Of a DNA stretch of 64,000 nucleotides, positions 1 through 13,129 are shown piece by piece; the stretch's first letter is position 1; each line of letters opens with the position of its first letter. This DNA comes from Metopolophium dirhodum. Taxonomy: Eukaryota; Arthropoda; Insecta; Hemiptera; Aphididae. The notes under the pieces were generated by a model that was given only the letters and a program-made list of their open reading frames with translations, did not search any database and had not been told where the DNA came from. Made by a program: the position numbers and the translations under genes. The DNA lies in contig NC_083568.1 of the NCBI RefSeq assembly GCF_019925205.1, forward strand, positions 10,600,393-10,664,392, given 5' to 3'.

Positions 1-1295
1 GCGAAAAATTAAAAAAAAAAATGCGAAAACCCCGCACCGATAGTACCAGTGCAGTGTTATGATTTAATCGAAATATACGCAGGAAAACGTCGAAATAAAA
101 GTCTTTGCGTGTGGAAAAAGAATTAGGATAGAAGCGTTTGCGGCGGGCGGATGGTGGCTATTTTTAGCATTTCAAGATACATTCTCGCACACGCGTTACC
201 CCACTCCGCCGGCGGCCACGGCGATTGGCAGCGGCCACGACGTCGGACTATATATATTTGTGATATTATTTTATGTTCCTCTTCCCGTTCGCAGCGCCGT
301 CCTGGAATTCTGCAACGACGGCGACGGCGGCGGTGGCGGCAACGGTCGCACGCGATCTGCCATCACGAATCACGATCGTGTAGTGCGGCGGTGCCTAGCA
401 GTGTCGGCGGCGCGACGATCGAAACGCGACTCGACGTCTCGGGAGAATCGCAAATGGATATTATTCTAAAACGGAACGGGAAGAGTGAAAGAGAGACACG
501 TTCTTTGTTTTTATAATTTTTACAATTTCCAATTTTATGTGCTCATAAACGGGTCGATACCATAATGTTCGGCGCATTATTATATAGCGATTAGCGGTGG
601 CTTCACAGTTCGCAATATTCACATAATATTATTGTTGTTGTTGTTTTAATAGTTTATTATTATTATTATTGTTTTTCGATATCACAAAAACACATTTTTT
701 ATTTTCTTATCAATACTCAATACGTACCTTCACGACCGTATCACCGTATTGTTCTATGGTATCACGTTCCACCGGTTGACGACCGTATCGCGTTGTCGTC
801 GCGGGTGATAACAGATTGCTTGCGGCGGGTCACCAGCTGATCCGCCCGCGTAAAAAACCCCGATTTTCGGGCCGCGCGGGGAATAATAGCTAATTATTAC
901 GAATGTTCTGGATTGATCTGTCGGGAGGAGAGGCTGTTGTAATAGTCAGTTTTCTTGAAATTTTTCGTTTTCGGTTATTGTTAGGTGTTTAACGGCAACT
1001 CGATCAAAACGCCACGTTTTATACTGACGAAAACGAATGAATGGCGACGAATGTGTGTTTTAATAATATTTTCGTCGCGAAACTCCGGCCGGCCTCTCGC
1101 ACGGCGGCGGTTATAAGCGACGAGACGCGAAGAGATGCAGCCTGCTCTTCGAGCGTTGTAAACATCATGGTTGTGCAGTTTTATTTTATTTTTATGATAA
1201 TAATAATAAAAGAAAAATATATTGTCGCCCTCGCCACCGAAACACTATACAGCCCACGCGTCCAAGTCTCGCGTGCGCATGGGCGTCATGAATAA
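1..1295. promoter_or_regulatory. CpG-rich stretch, probable promoter or 5' region of an unseen gene
   Basis: This stretch is richer in G, C and CpG than the AT-rich DNA around it, especially about 180-440 and 740-890. The same texture is seen upstream of NAGK, between INPP5A and the sarcoglycan gene, and upstream of the MTHFSD-like gene, so a transcription start region is a fair inference. No start codon followed by a convincing donor and a recognisable protein was found. Open frames here look like chance products of GC-rich, stop-poor sequence. The gene could extend to the left of the window. Confidence 0.3.
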
Positions 1296-1486
1296 AATAT
1301 AATAAGATGAAAGTAAAAAATAATATTGTTATAATGACGGGTGCACGATATTGCGTTGCGATTAGTGGACCAAAGGTTGTATTGTCGTCGGATTATTATT
1401 ATTATTATTATTATTCCTTCGTTTTTAATATTGCGTTAAACAGTTTCCCAAATTTACGATCGTCTAACCAATTTTATCTACCTATA

Positions 1487-1931
1487 CAGGGTGTAACAAG
1501 AAGACCTAACAGATGAAATAACTTGTTCTATATGAATAATTTAAAACTTTTTTTATACATTATTAAGTCACATGCTTTACACGTATAATATTATAAAAAT
1601 ATTTTTATTTTTTAATACCTACGGAAAATAAAAAATTTTAAATTTGATATCCAATTTGATAGCCAATTTGAAAATCTGATTGTAAGAACAATTTTGATGG
1701 TAAAATTATATATCTAAGTCGAGTAGTATATTTTTTAGAATTTTTTAAAATATCAATATTATTTTGAGTAAATTTATTTAGAACGTGATAACTTTTTTCA
1801 AATTATTATTTTTGGGAATTTCCTTACATTAGTATATTTTTAATTATTTACTAGTCATATAACTGTCACAATTATTATCATACCTTTAAGTATTTTAATT
1901 TTTTTTTTATCAGGTCTTCCTGTTCACCCTG
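1487..1931. mobile_element. MITE, Tc1/mariner-like, 445 bp
   Basis: The left end reads CAGGGTGTAACAAGAAGACC. The right end, reverse complemented, reads CAGGGTGAACAGGAAGACCT, an imperfect terminal inverted repeat of about 21 bp. Both ends abut TA, as expected for a TA target duplication of Tc1/mariner-type elements. The interior is AT-rich and non-coding. Superfamily assignment is an inference. Confidence 0.6.
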
Positions 1932-2875
1932 TATACTATAATATAGACGTTTATATTGTAGTTTCAAATTGTCAACGGAGTAAGGTTGAACTGCACCAAC
2001 GCGTGCCCATATATCTATATAAGGATATAAGTATATAACCCATGTTCTGAAATCTCAACAGTGTACGATTATCAGAGTATCCTACCACAGAATATATTTC
2101 TACCTTCCTACTTTTCGGCCATATATTACCTATAAGCGGCCAAATAAAATAATAATGTACTTAGTACTATTATATTGAATACAAACGAACGTTTAATTTT
2201 TCCAATATCCGTTATCATTTGAATAAACTGTTAAATCGAAATCAAATATATAATATATTTAACTTTCAATTATAAGCTATAAATTAACGTAAATACATAG
2301 GTAGTATACTGTATACAGTTTTCAGTAGGTTTAAGTATCTACACCTAGATACTGAACCACTGATTTACTAATTTGTTAATACAAATGTAAAAATTAAACA
2401 TTTGCCACTTTTTTTATTACATAATTGTGCAATAGAATTTGGAACAGCGCCAGCTAAATTATATAAGTAATTAATAATTATAGTCTATAGATAGTAGATA
2501 CTATATAGGCATATAGACTTATAGGTACTAGATACATTATATATTTATACACTATGACTAAATGTATCCTCTGTAAATTGTAATATTTTATTTGCTACCC
2601 AATTCTTATGTACTTGAAATTCGATTTTTACTATTTATTTATTTTACCATCATGGTAAATGTAATTTATTTTCCATATTATTTAAAACGTTTACGTTGCA
2701 ACTTGCAACCAATCTATTATCTACATTCAGATATTCTATAAAAAACAGAAAGCAATATATAAAAAAATTAGATTATTATTTATTTTAAAAATAACTAAAC
2801 AAAACATGTATATTGTAATTTTATTGAATTTAGGTTTTGATATTTGGTTAAAAATAAGATATATTGAAGACATTC

Positions 2876-2905
2876 GGGGGTCCAGACCCCCTGGACCCCC
2901 CCCCC
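2876..2905. repeat. GC-rich hairpin next to a poly-C run, probable transposon end
   Basis: GGGGGTCCA, a short GACCCCC spacer and TGGACCCCC form an inverted repeat followed by a run of C in otherwise AT-rich DNA. Such G/C-run ends are common on decayed insect DNA transposons. The partner end was not located. Confidence 0.3.
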
Positions 2906-3867
2906 CTCAGATACGGCCTTGAAGTGTATAACGTTTATGTAGGTATTTTATATTGGTCGGTAACCAATACCGAAAGAACTTCAATGTCGAATGCATTACC
3001 TACTTGGCATTCTATAAAATATGAAATCATATATAACTATATAAGTACAACAATAAAGCGAAACAACAAAATATAAACAAAAAAAGTTTGTCTGCATATT
3101 TTACATTTAATCGCGAGAAGAGGATGTTCCCCTTCCCACACACAAAAATCTCAACTCTATACGGTCCACCTTCATATATATTTTCCCGAGTATATATATT
3201 GAATTTTCGGAATATAATTTCAGTCGTGCATATTTTATATTATTTATCACCCAAACATACTGTTAGATCTTGGATATTGTTTACGACCGCATAATGGTGT
3301 CATATACAACTATACAAGAACACTCCGAATGCGTGTTATAATATAGCAGTTATATGGTAGGTTCTGCAGTTTTACACGCCGACATTGCTCCAATTATTCG
3401 AATTATTTGAATTTTTTGAATTTCAGAATGTGACAAGGAAATTGTGTGTAGTGTTATTGTTGTAGGACGAAGATACTTCACCCGTGCATCATTGAACTAA
3501 AAATATGAAATGCGTATGCGTTCATGACGTGTACTGACGAAGGCTGTTGCGGAGTTGCTTCTTAGACGTCATAATATAGTTTAGTGATGACATTTTAACA
3601 TAATATTATATTCTATACAGAACGATGTCGCATGATATAGACCATAATCGTTAATATGTAGATCTTCTGCAAAAATTATATCATCATAATGTAAGGGCAT
3701 AATTAGTAATTAAAATATACCTAAGTAATAACATAAATAGTAATAAATATTAATAGTTAATAAAGAATAAGGCGATGAAGTAAAAATGAGTATAATATTG
3801 ATTAGTCTCGTTTTTCAATCATTCAATATCATAAATTTATAAAAAATATATTTTATTTATAAATATA

Positions 3868-4106
3868 TAGCTGATCCCGTGCACTTCGTTGCCCATTAAA
3901 AATGCCAACTCTACATGAATAATATTAGATTTAAAACTCATGGCAACCATTTATAAACAAAAATTTCCATCGGAAATCTCAAAATCCCTGTTTGAGCACC
4001 TCCCGGGTTTGGTCCTATCCTTTTTATGGGCCCAAATGATAGGACTAATATATCTCTGTGCCAAATTTTATCGGTCCAGCCGTTTAGGAATGCATTATAA
4101 GGACAT

Positions 4107-4137
<31 letters not shown>

Positions 4138-4152
4138 TTAATTTTATATAGA
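3868..4152 (+). mobile_element. 3' end of a LINE/RTE-type retroelement or derived SINE
   Basis: The segment begins near GCTGATCCCGTGCACTTCG, runs through GGTCCAGCCGTTTAGGAATG, and ends in a GACA microsatellite followed by AAACATTAATTTTATATA. This order (GC-rich body, CCAGCCGTTTAG-type block, CAGA repeats, AT tail) is typical of 3' fragments of RTE-like non-LTR elements in arthropods. Open frames on both strands here are by-products of the repeat. Confidence 0.5.
4106..4131. repeat. (GACA)n microsatellite
   Basis: About six tandem copies of the tetranucleotide CAGA/GACA, forming the tail of the retroelement fragment at 3868-4152. Confidence 0.85.
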
Positions 4153-6011
4153 TAATACTAATAAATTTTAAATACTACACATAATGTCATATTATATAAA
4201 ATGTACATGTACAATTTACCTATATCCTAGTACGAGTATAATCTTAACCGATAATACTCGCAATGCAAATAGTGTATAACGTATACCTATACATATATGC
4301 ATATAATATAATATTTGTATAGTTATGTACTTATGTGTTGGACGCTGATATATACCTAACATTTATATAATTATATTTGTATTCTTGGAAAATAACAATA
4401 TTAGTGTACACCAAATTATGATTAAAAAATAATACAAATTTATATAATAGGTAGTAGGTAACTGTATTATTTTATTACATCATAATAGATGATATTAATA
4501 TATTATTATATAGTTCATAATTCATATAATATACAATATACATAGGACATAGGTATAGTAGATACCTTGTGAGTACGGATATATCATTTAATGTACAACA
4601 AATAAACCCACATAGGTACATTTAATCCATTTTTTTCAGTGTATTGATATTATATTATACCTAAGGTCAAAAACACTCATGATATGTCACTAATAAAGTT
4701 TTTATCGAGTACCTACAAGATAATAAAAATACACGGGGTGGTCTATTTACGTACCGATTTTCTTATAAAATATTTTAGAGTTGTATTTATTTTCTAAAAT
4801 TTATTTTAAACAACAACAGCTTTTTACCTACCGTACTATATAACCTAACCGGAATAATGGCAAAATATGTAGAAGGATGAAAACATAAAATAATATGTAC
4901 ACCCTTGATGCAATTGAATAAAAAAGTTACGTATAGCATTTTATAATGTTAAATATGGACGGTCATTTATACATTATACTGAAACGCTAAAAAATGTCTC
5001 TTCACAACTACGATGAAAATATTCAGTAAAATGACTGAACATTTTTTTTAAACTTCAATGAACATAAAAAAATTAAAAATTATTTAAATTTATATTTAAT
5101 TAACGATATTATTTGATTAATTATAATTATTATTAACTATAACACTTTACCCACATCCGAACCTACCATCAATGTATCTAAAATATTCCAATACCGTCCA
5201 CAATATTCAATTCGTATGTAAAAAATTAACTGAAACTGTTTTTTAGTTCCAAAAACCAGTTATTAAAATCACAGAGCTATTGTACACAAGACGGAACTCA
5301 TTACTTATACTAGTACAAAGTGCTCTCAAAAATAAAAATGGGTATATATGTGTTAATAGCTTAATTTATAATTTTTGTTTTAGTGGTATTCAAATTTAAA
5401 ACTTTGTATAACTGTATAACTGTATAAGTATAAATATATAACAGATATTGGCTACGTACTGTAAATTCTAAAACCCTAATATTAATATATGACATATTTT
5501 AGATAAGATGAATAGTTTTTATTTACATAATTACATATTATCCTTTGTGCTCTACATAATAATATAAGATATTGTACGGTACAACATGTATGCAATATCT
5601 ACACATTTGTGTCATTTAAAATGCCTAACTAAAGACTAATACATATCCATACCTTCTAATAATATTATAACATAACTGTTCACTAATACAACTTGAAACC
5701 AATGGAATTTTAACGGATTTCTCTTTTCTAGTACGTGACAAATGACGAATGTTGATGAATTTAATTTATCATTCCTTAAACGTTCTATAATTTTTACGAT
5801 TGTATTTAATATTTTAATGTCCTATGAGTAAAGTGTTTTCATTATTTTTGGTTACCCTGCAATATTTATAATTTTAATACATAGGTTAATAGGCACTTGA
5901 TCGATTTAAGACATGTAAAAATACTTGTCATAGATAATTTTTATATACATACTTTAAATATCAGCATACAAAAATACGAAATTATCCCTACCTATATAAA
6001 TTAGCCTACGT

Positions 6012-6060
6012 CAGGGGTCGACAACCTTTTTACTTACACGAGCCAAATATATTACTAAAA
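6012..6060 (+). mobile_element. Solo hAT-like transposon end
   Basis: The sequence CAGGGGTCGACAACCTTTTT followed by ACTTACACGAGCCA resembles the start of hAT-type elements (CAGNGGTTNNCAACCTTTTT). No matching inverted end was found within the next 700 bp, so this is a fragment or chance match. Confidence 0.3.
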
Positions 6061-6760
6061 CTTAAAAAAGGACTATTTAAAAAATACAACGAATTTATTT
6101 TTATTTCTTATTATAATTTTAGTTACCTAATTATTGTTCTTTTACTTTATATAAGTGTTATTAGGTAACATTTTATATTATTTAAATGGATTGCCTAATA
6201 TTATATGTTTATTGTATTAATATAGATATTATACTAACTACGTATTTATCAGAAATTAATATATTCAAAATTGTTATCAGTTATTAGTTCAGGAAACTTT
6301 TGGATTTAATATTGTTTTTAACTTATCATTGATTTAGATTCACGTATTTACTGCTTATTGTCTTATTTCTAATACTAAAATGTTAATTCATTGTGAATAT
6401 TGTGATAATAATGTTACTTAAGCTTACAGTACTTAAATTAATAAAAAATATATAACCCAAGTATATAATTTAAAAGAAATAGGTATATATGTTATTGTAG
6501 ACAACATTAGATTTTATTGCAGAATTCTGATGACTCTATAATATAACTAATACCAGAACATTGTTATTTGTTATACTACTAGACTAGTGTCTGCGTGCGG
6601 TATCCCTGGAAGGTTTTTAAATTGTTGACTGTTGTGAAGTATAAGTATCCATAGAAACCTGAATACCTACCATTTAATCAGTAAAACGTAGCGCGTACTA
6701 TTATAAAATCCAATAAGTCTTATCAAAGTACAATATTACAATAACCATAAAAGCATTAAA

Positions 6761-8202
6761 ATGTCTGTAAATGCAGGTGATAATTTATTAATTGAAAAAG
6801 AATTGAAAATTGTAGTAGTAGGAGAACCGTCTACAGGAAAGGTAAATTATTAAATCCATACGTATAGTCTGTAAATAAACATCGAAACGTTTTATAAAAA
6901 AAAAAAAAAACATTTTTAAAAGTTTTTGTACATTTTATTTAGAGTTGTATCGTGTCTAGATATTGCCATGATGATTACACAAGACAATATATACCATCGT
7001 GTGGCGTAGAATTTTATTTAAAAAGAACACAAATTCAAGGTCATAACGTCAGAATCAATATCTGGGATACAAGTGGATCATCTAATGGACTTTTATCAAA
7101 ATACATTTATAATGCTGATGTAATATTTTGTATTATATTGTTTTATACTTTTTGTTATGTATTTATCACACAATTTCAATAACAATTTTTAATTAAAAAC
7201 ATTGAAAATTAAACTACATGATTTTAATAGAAAAAATCATTATTTATATGAAGTATTATTTTTTACTACATAAATTAAATGTTTATAAATATATAGGCGA
7301 TCATACTCGTGTATGATATAACCGACTGTGTTTCGTTTTCGGCTGTGTCAACGTGGTACAATAAAGCAATAAGTGTTCAATATGAAAATGTACCAACGTT
7401 TGCTTTATTTTCAAATAAATGTAAGTACCTATCCATAAAAATTTGGAAGTTGAACATACAACACGTACCTATATTTAGTAGAATCGTCAAAACATTAGAA
7501 ATGGTTGAAACAGTAACATTTTTAACTTTTATAAATTTATTTGAATACCTACTGGTTTTTTTAAATAATTATGAATAATAGTATAATATTTTAATGATAT
7601 TAGCATATTAGAATAAAAGAACATAATTTGTAATTATTAAATTGTCTTATTCTTATAAAATACTGTCCGCCTGCCAAATTATAAGCTATATAGTTACCTA
7701 ACGTATTTAAATATTTAATAATCAATTAACTTGTAAATTGTATGAACATTTACAAATGTACCTAATTTTTGAAACAATTCTAATTTTTAATAAATAACAT
7801 TATGTTACATTGTTACACACACAGGTGATTTAGAACACAAAAGATCAGTTGCTGAAGAAAAGCAAATATTATTTTCAAAAGAATTTAAAATACCGATTTC
7901 TCAATCAGTATCTGCACGCACTGGTGAAAATGTAAGTTAAAGAACAAATAATTATTATTTATAAAAATGTATTACCTGCTTGCTTCATTTTATTTATTCA
8001 AACAAATTATTATATTTAGATAATGTTTGCTTGGCAACAGTTAGTGGCTGAATGTTTGGGATTACGACTTTCGAAGTTTGATTTAGAACAACATTTAGTG
8101 AGACCTGTGAAAGCAGAAATCGAAACTACAATCAATCAGTATAAAACTATGATGTCGAACCAACAGCAAAATATGTCATCTACAATTTGTGTCATTCAAT
8201 AG
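6761..8202 (+). CDS. Rab28: Rab28-like small GTPase, 223 aa, 5 exons
   Basis: Small GTPase of the Rab28 group, a prenylated membrane-traffic/ciliary protein in other animals. Exons: 6761-6841, 6943-7119, 7297-7420, 7825-7931, 8020-8202; phases agree at every GT-AG junction. Visible G boxes: P-loop GEPSTGKS (aa 21-28), switch I region QYIPSCGVEF (42-51), G3 WDTSGSS (68-74), G4 NKCD (126-129), G5 SARTG (157-161). The body matches Rab28 closely (YIY block, ILVYDIT, DLEH, VKAEI). The protein ends CVIQ, a CAAX box like the CAVQ of vertebrate RAB28 and unlike the CC ends of most Rabs. Length matches the family (about 221). Oddity: the catalytic Gln of DxxGQ is Ser and the loop is two residues shorter. 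The start is the first ATG and gives the usual short N-terminus. A repeat begins about 75 bp after the stop. Confidence 0.93.
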
Positions 8203-8276
8203 TTGATAGTGTATACAAAATTCAAATATATGAAATTTTTAATTAATAGCTGAACAACAACTGTTATGTGCATTTT

Positions 8277-9175
8277 AGATTCTGAGCGAAGCGATGAATG
8301 TATTGATTTTACAATGATGTGTTTTTTTTTTTATTTTTGTGTCTGTCATCACCTTTTAGGACAGTAAAAGTGCTTGGATTTTCTTCAACAGTAACTTTAC
8401 TGACAGAAAAATGAATCTAGTTGGTACTTTGGGGGGTCAAAAGTAAAAATTTCCCAGTAGTTTTCAAAAGCGACATGAAAAACAAAAGAAAAATTAATGA
8501 AAAACGGGGATTTTTACGCAAAATCTGTTTTCGAGAAAATCGATTTTGGTTTTTGGTGTAACTTTAAAACAAATGACCGTAGGGACATGAAATTTTGACT
8601 GAATGTTTATATTAGCATTTTCTATGCACCATAAAATTTTGAAAATAATTTGACTCTTTTTGAGCTGTTTACGGACATTGTCAGTTTTCAATTTTTTTAG
8701 TTTTTTTTTCTATAAATATCAATAAATTTTTATTTGTTGGGTAAAAAAGCGTGAAAATTTAATATAAGGCTCCTAATATATCGTTCTAATAGCAGTTGAA
8801 AAATATTAAAAATACATAGGCACAATTTTTTTTTATAAGCATTTAAAATTCAAATTTTGACAAAATTTATCAAATTTATAATTTATTAATTATTTTGTAG
8901 TTAAAAATGTATAAAATGTTTAACTTTTATGGCTAAGGATTGAAAATTTAAAACAAGGCTCCACGTAAATAGGTTATATATAAATTACTTTATTCACAAT
9001 AATATCATCAAATATACTTGGTAATATCATAGGCTGACTGACCGTTTTCTCTCAGAATCGTTTTTCTTATACAATGATATTATATCATTGAATTCAAATT
9101 TAACACCATCCATTACAGTAACTCACTTGTAACCTACTGTACAGCAGAGCGACATCTACTTATCCACCTTTTTTT
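8277..9175 (+). repeat. GATTCTGAGCG repeat family, copy 1 (internally shortened)
   Basis: The copy begins AGATTCTGAGCGAAGCGATG and ends near CAGCAGAGCGACATCTACTT-ATCCACC. Near the right end a second, inverted CTCAGAATCG occurs. The same ordered blocks recur at 42703-44045 in this orientation and at 10374-11816 in the opposite one. It is about 900 bp, against about 1.34-1.44 kb for those copies, so it has an internal deletion. No coding capacity is seen: probably a non-autonomous transposon. Confidence 0.7.
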
Positions 9176-10239
9176 TGTTGTTTGTTTTTATTAATTTAAC
9201 TAAAATATAAGAATAATAATGAAATATTTTAAGGAAAATGTGTTTTAATTTATAATACTTGAGAAAACTTAACTAGTTCATTTAAAATTATAATTTGTTG
9301 CATCACTATACGTATTGTGTATTAACATTGGTCCAAACATATTATAAACTAGGTAGTTCTTTTGAAGCCTTACTAAATAAATTATCATAGATATCATACA
9401 TTTGAAATGATTTTAATTTATATGTATTTATATTTAATAAATAATATTTCAATTTTATATTTTGTATATTTAGTTAACAAATTTATTTTGTAAACATATT
9501 TTTACTTTTAGTTATTACTTATAACTATGAGTTATGACTAATTATTATATATCAATTTAAATTTAGTGATTTACTCCGTCAATGTAAGTAATAGGTATAT
9601 TAAAGTCGGTGTAGTGCCGTGGTGTACAGAAATCGTATTCTTATATAATAAATATAGAATAAAACAACAACATATTTTGAAATATTTTTTATACATAATC
9701 ATATAATATATTATATACACACACACATTAAAGCAATGGATTGTTTTCATTTAATAATAATTATAATATCTAATATAGTAGTATCTAATAGGTTTGGTGA
9801 GTCATCTGAGCAAAAACATAAGACAACACTATATTATATTTATATAGTAACTCTTGCTAAATTATCTGTTAATTATCTGTATTATTAATTTTATTACGTC
9901 CTGGTCACCGGGTCATTGGCGTTTAAATCAATTATATTTATAAAGTGTTGAATTTAGAGATATGTATACGTCAGATAAATACAAAGGTAACTGTCCTAAT
10001 TACAAAGTACGGCGTACGGTATAGGTACAATTAATATTATTTATTATTACCCAAATAAACTTTGTACTATTGTAGATTGGATTAATTTGCACACGATACA
10101 CAATGTCACAATGCACATAATAGATAAACTGATGTGTAGTTACTCAGTATTATGGGTAAGTAAAGGTTATCACTTCACACGGATGAAATCGAATTAAGAA
10201 CTACCTAACAGTTTTTAGCATCCAACAAAAAAACAGGCG
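9176..10239. other. AT-rich intergenic DNA, nothing recognised
   Basis: I see no coding exon or RNA gene here; only AT-rich sequence and a short CA run near 9716-9728. Confidence 0.5.
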
Positions 10240-10345
10240 GTTTTAAAAACTAGAATTTTAAACCTTTTTTTGACCTTCCCAATGCACCAACTAGATTGAC
10301 TTTCCCACCGGAAAATATATTGAAGTTGAAAATCGAAGTATTATT
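10240..10345 (-). repeat. GATTCTGAGCG repeat family, fragment
   Basis: The block CACCAACTAGATTGACTTTC and the following CCGGAAAATATATTGAAGTT match the internal block seen at 11645-11700 and near 40570-40620. It is a partial copy lying beside a longer copy. Confidence 0.5.
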
Positions 10346-10373
10346 TCGACTACTTATGGTGTACATACACAAA

Positions 10374-11816
10374 TAAAAAAAGGTGGGTAAGTGGATGTCG
10401 CTCTGCTGTACAGTAGGTTACAAATAGGTCACTGTCATTGATGGTATTGAATTTGAATTCAATGATATAATATCATTGTATAAAAAAACGATTCTGAGCG
10501 AAAACGGTCATTCAGCCTATGATTATACCAAGTATATTTGATATTATTGTGAATAAAGTAATTTATGTATAACCTGTTTACATGGAGCCTTGTTTTAAAT
10601 TTTCAATCCTTAGCTATAAAAGTTGAACATTTTATAAATTTTTAACTACAAAATAATTATTAAATTTTAAATTTGATAAATTTTGTCAAAATTTGAACTT
10701 TAAATGCTTATAAAAAAAAATTGTGCCTATGTATTTTTAATATTTTTCAACTGCTATTGTAAAAACATATCAGGAGTCTTATATTAAATTTTCACGCTTT
10801 TTTACCCTACAAATAAAATTTTATTGATATTTTAGAAAAAAAAACTAAAAAAATTTAAAACTGATGTCCGTAAACAGCTCGAAAAGAGTAAAAATATTTT
10901 CAACATTTTATGGTGTATAAAAAATGCTAATTTAAACATTCAGTGAAATTTTCAAGTATCTACAGTCATTCGTTTTTTAATTAGAACAAAATAAGAAAAT
11001 CGTTACATGAGGAATCGAGTGAATATCAAATGTTGTAAAAATATGAATTTCAAATGCTTATAAAAATTTTAATTTGACTTTCTTGTAGACATTTTTTTTT
11101 TTTTGATAAAGGTAGATAAACTTATGAGGAACTTGTATCACATTTTAAAATCTTAGATTTAAAAAGAAAATTTTTTATGAATTTCTAACTCAAAATAATT
11201 TCCAAATTTTCGTCATTTTTACGTATTTTGTCAATATTTGAACTTAAGATGCTTATAAAATAAAATTGTGGCTATGGATTTTTCATTTTTTTCATTTGCC
11301 TTTGAAACAATAACCTAGGAGTCTTCTATTAAATTTTCAAGCTTTTTTAACCAACAAATAAAATTTTATTGGTATTTATAGAAAAAAAACTAAAAAAAAA
11401 TGGAAACTGAAAATGTCCGTAAACAGCTCAAAATAAGTCAAAATATTTGGAAAATATTATAGTGTATAGAAAATGCTAATATAAACATTCAGTCAAAATT
11501 GCATGTACCTACAGTCATTTTTTTAAGAGTTGCACCAAAAACCAAAATCGATTTTGTGTAAAAATTCCCATTTTTCCTTAATTTTTCTTTTGTTTATCTT
11601 GTCGCTTGTGAAAACTATTGGGACCCCCCCCCCCCCCAAAAAAAAAGTACCAACTAGATTCACTTTCCTATCAGAAAAGTTACTGTTGAAGAAAATCCAA
11701 GCATTTTTACTGTCCTAAAAGTTGATGACAGACACAAAAATAAAAAATAAAAAATAAAAAAAAAACACCCATCATTATAAAATCAATACATTCACGCTTC
11801 GCTCAGAATCTAAAAT
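10374..11816 (-). repeat. GATTCTGAGCG repeat family, copy 2 (near full length)
   Basis: An inverted copy of the element at 8277-9175. It starts AAAGGTGGGTAAGTGGATGTC and ends CGCTTCGCTCAGAATCT. Shared blocks include the AATGATATAATATCATT palindrome, the TAAACAGCTC(A/G)AAA block and the CTGTCCTAAAAGTTGATGAC block. The copy is about 1.44 kb and non-coding. Confidence 0.75.
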
Positions 11817-11817
11817 T

Positions 11818-11975
11818 AAAAAAACACTCATCATTGTAAAATCAACATAGCTCTGCTCAGAATCAATAAGTAAAATGACAAAAATTGTGGCTGTATTCCC
11901 GATATTTTTAATTCGCTTTAAAAAAAACTTATCAGGGACAGTGTTTTAAATTTTCAAGCCTTAGGTTTACGATTC
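11818..11975 (-). repeat. GATTCTGAGCG repeat family, fragment abutting copy 2
   Basis: CATTGTAAAATCAACATAGC, then TCTGCTCAGAATC and an internal block (CTTATCAGGGACAGTGTTTT), repeat parts of the neighbouring copy in the same orientation. This suggests tandem insertion or partial duplication. Confidence 0.55.
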
Positions 11976-13129
11976 AAATAGTTAATTTATTTATGTATTA
12001 AATGGTTAGTTGAAAGTTAAAAAAAAAACTAGTAAAATAACTAAAAATTAGACTACAGTATAAATCTATAGTAGGTATATAAATACGTCCAAACCATTGA
12101 TTTTATTAGGAAATTATTGGATATAAAATTAAAATCACTGTATTTTTGTGATTTATATAGCTATATATTTATGATGCACAATTTATATTAATCTAATATA
12201 GTGATTGTCATAATCTCATAAGCCAGATGTATTAAAGTTTTGGGAAACAGTTAAGTTTTTTTTTTGTTTATGCAAAGAGTTTACCGAGCAAATTTAACAT
12301 AGGTACTTAGCCAATGGTTCTGTGTTTATTATGTTTTCAATATAATGTATACCTACACAATATAAATCTAAAATCAATAACATCTGAAATACTGTAATCA
12401 TTATTCATTACAAAGGTAGTCTTATATTAATGTATCTGTAGAAAAAATACAAAACTCTATTAAATTGTATAACTTAAAATAAAAAATACCATGTCTTGAA
12501 AGATGAGATATTTATATTTGCATATGTTAATGAGTAGCACGTTTTTGAAATGATAAAAACTTCAATATAAATTTGTTAATAAGAACTTTTTGAATGTTAT
12601 TATATTTTTTGTATCTAAAATTAAAAATATGTGTGGGTAGTAAACTAGTATTGATAAGTTTCCAGTTAATTTGACCATGTTACAAAAAAACGTATAAAAA
12701 TAATTTTTATCAACCATATATTCGCACTAATCTATTAAAACTTCAAACTCACATTAAATAACTTACTTCCCCTCTAATCCACTTTTGTTTAAATTAGAAT
12801 TTCGAACAATCAACACAGTCAAAAACTATTTTGTAAGACACGCCCGATATATGTATATACTAATAATAGGTAAATAAAAAATTTCCTCAAGCACCAACAT
12901 AATATATTAGTATATAACATAGTATATTAGTATATTGCGAAGGTCATTTTTCATAAGTATAACGCGTCAAAGTATACCTAATCAATTTTTATTAGTTTAA
13001 TCGATTGGTATTTATTTAAATGGGTACCTATACGTTTATATTTCCAATCACAACTGAAATTGTCCACTCAAGTAGCTGGCTGTAAAAAGCTTTTAAAGCA
13101 AATGTTATATAATTTAAATACTCAGAGAA
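11976..13129. other. AT-rich intergenic DNA, nothing recognised
   Basis: No exon, RNA gene or clear repeat could be supported here. Confidence 0.5.

Noticed and set aside
151..516. Open frame of 121 codons, Arg/Ser-rich
   Set aside because: It lies in CpG-rich, stop-poor DNA; the peptide has no recognisable domain and looks like translated promoter sequence.
3938..4155. Open frames on both strands with CLSVCLSVC and TDRQTDRQT
   Set aside because: These are translations of the GACA microsatellite at the 3' end of a retroelement fragment.
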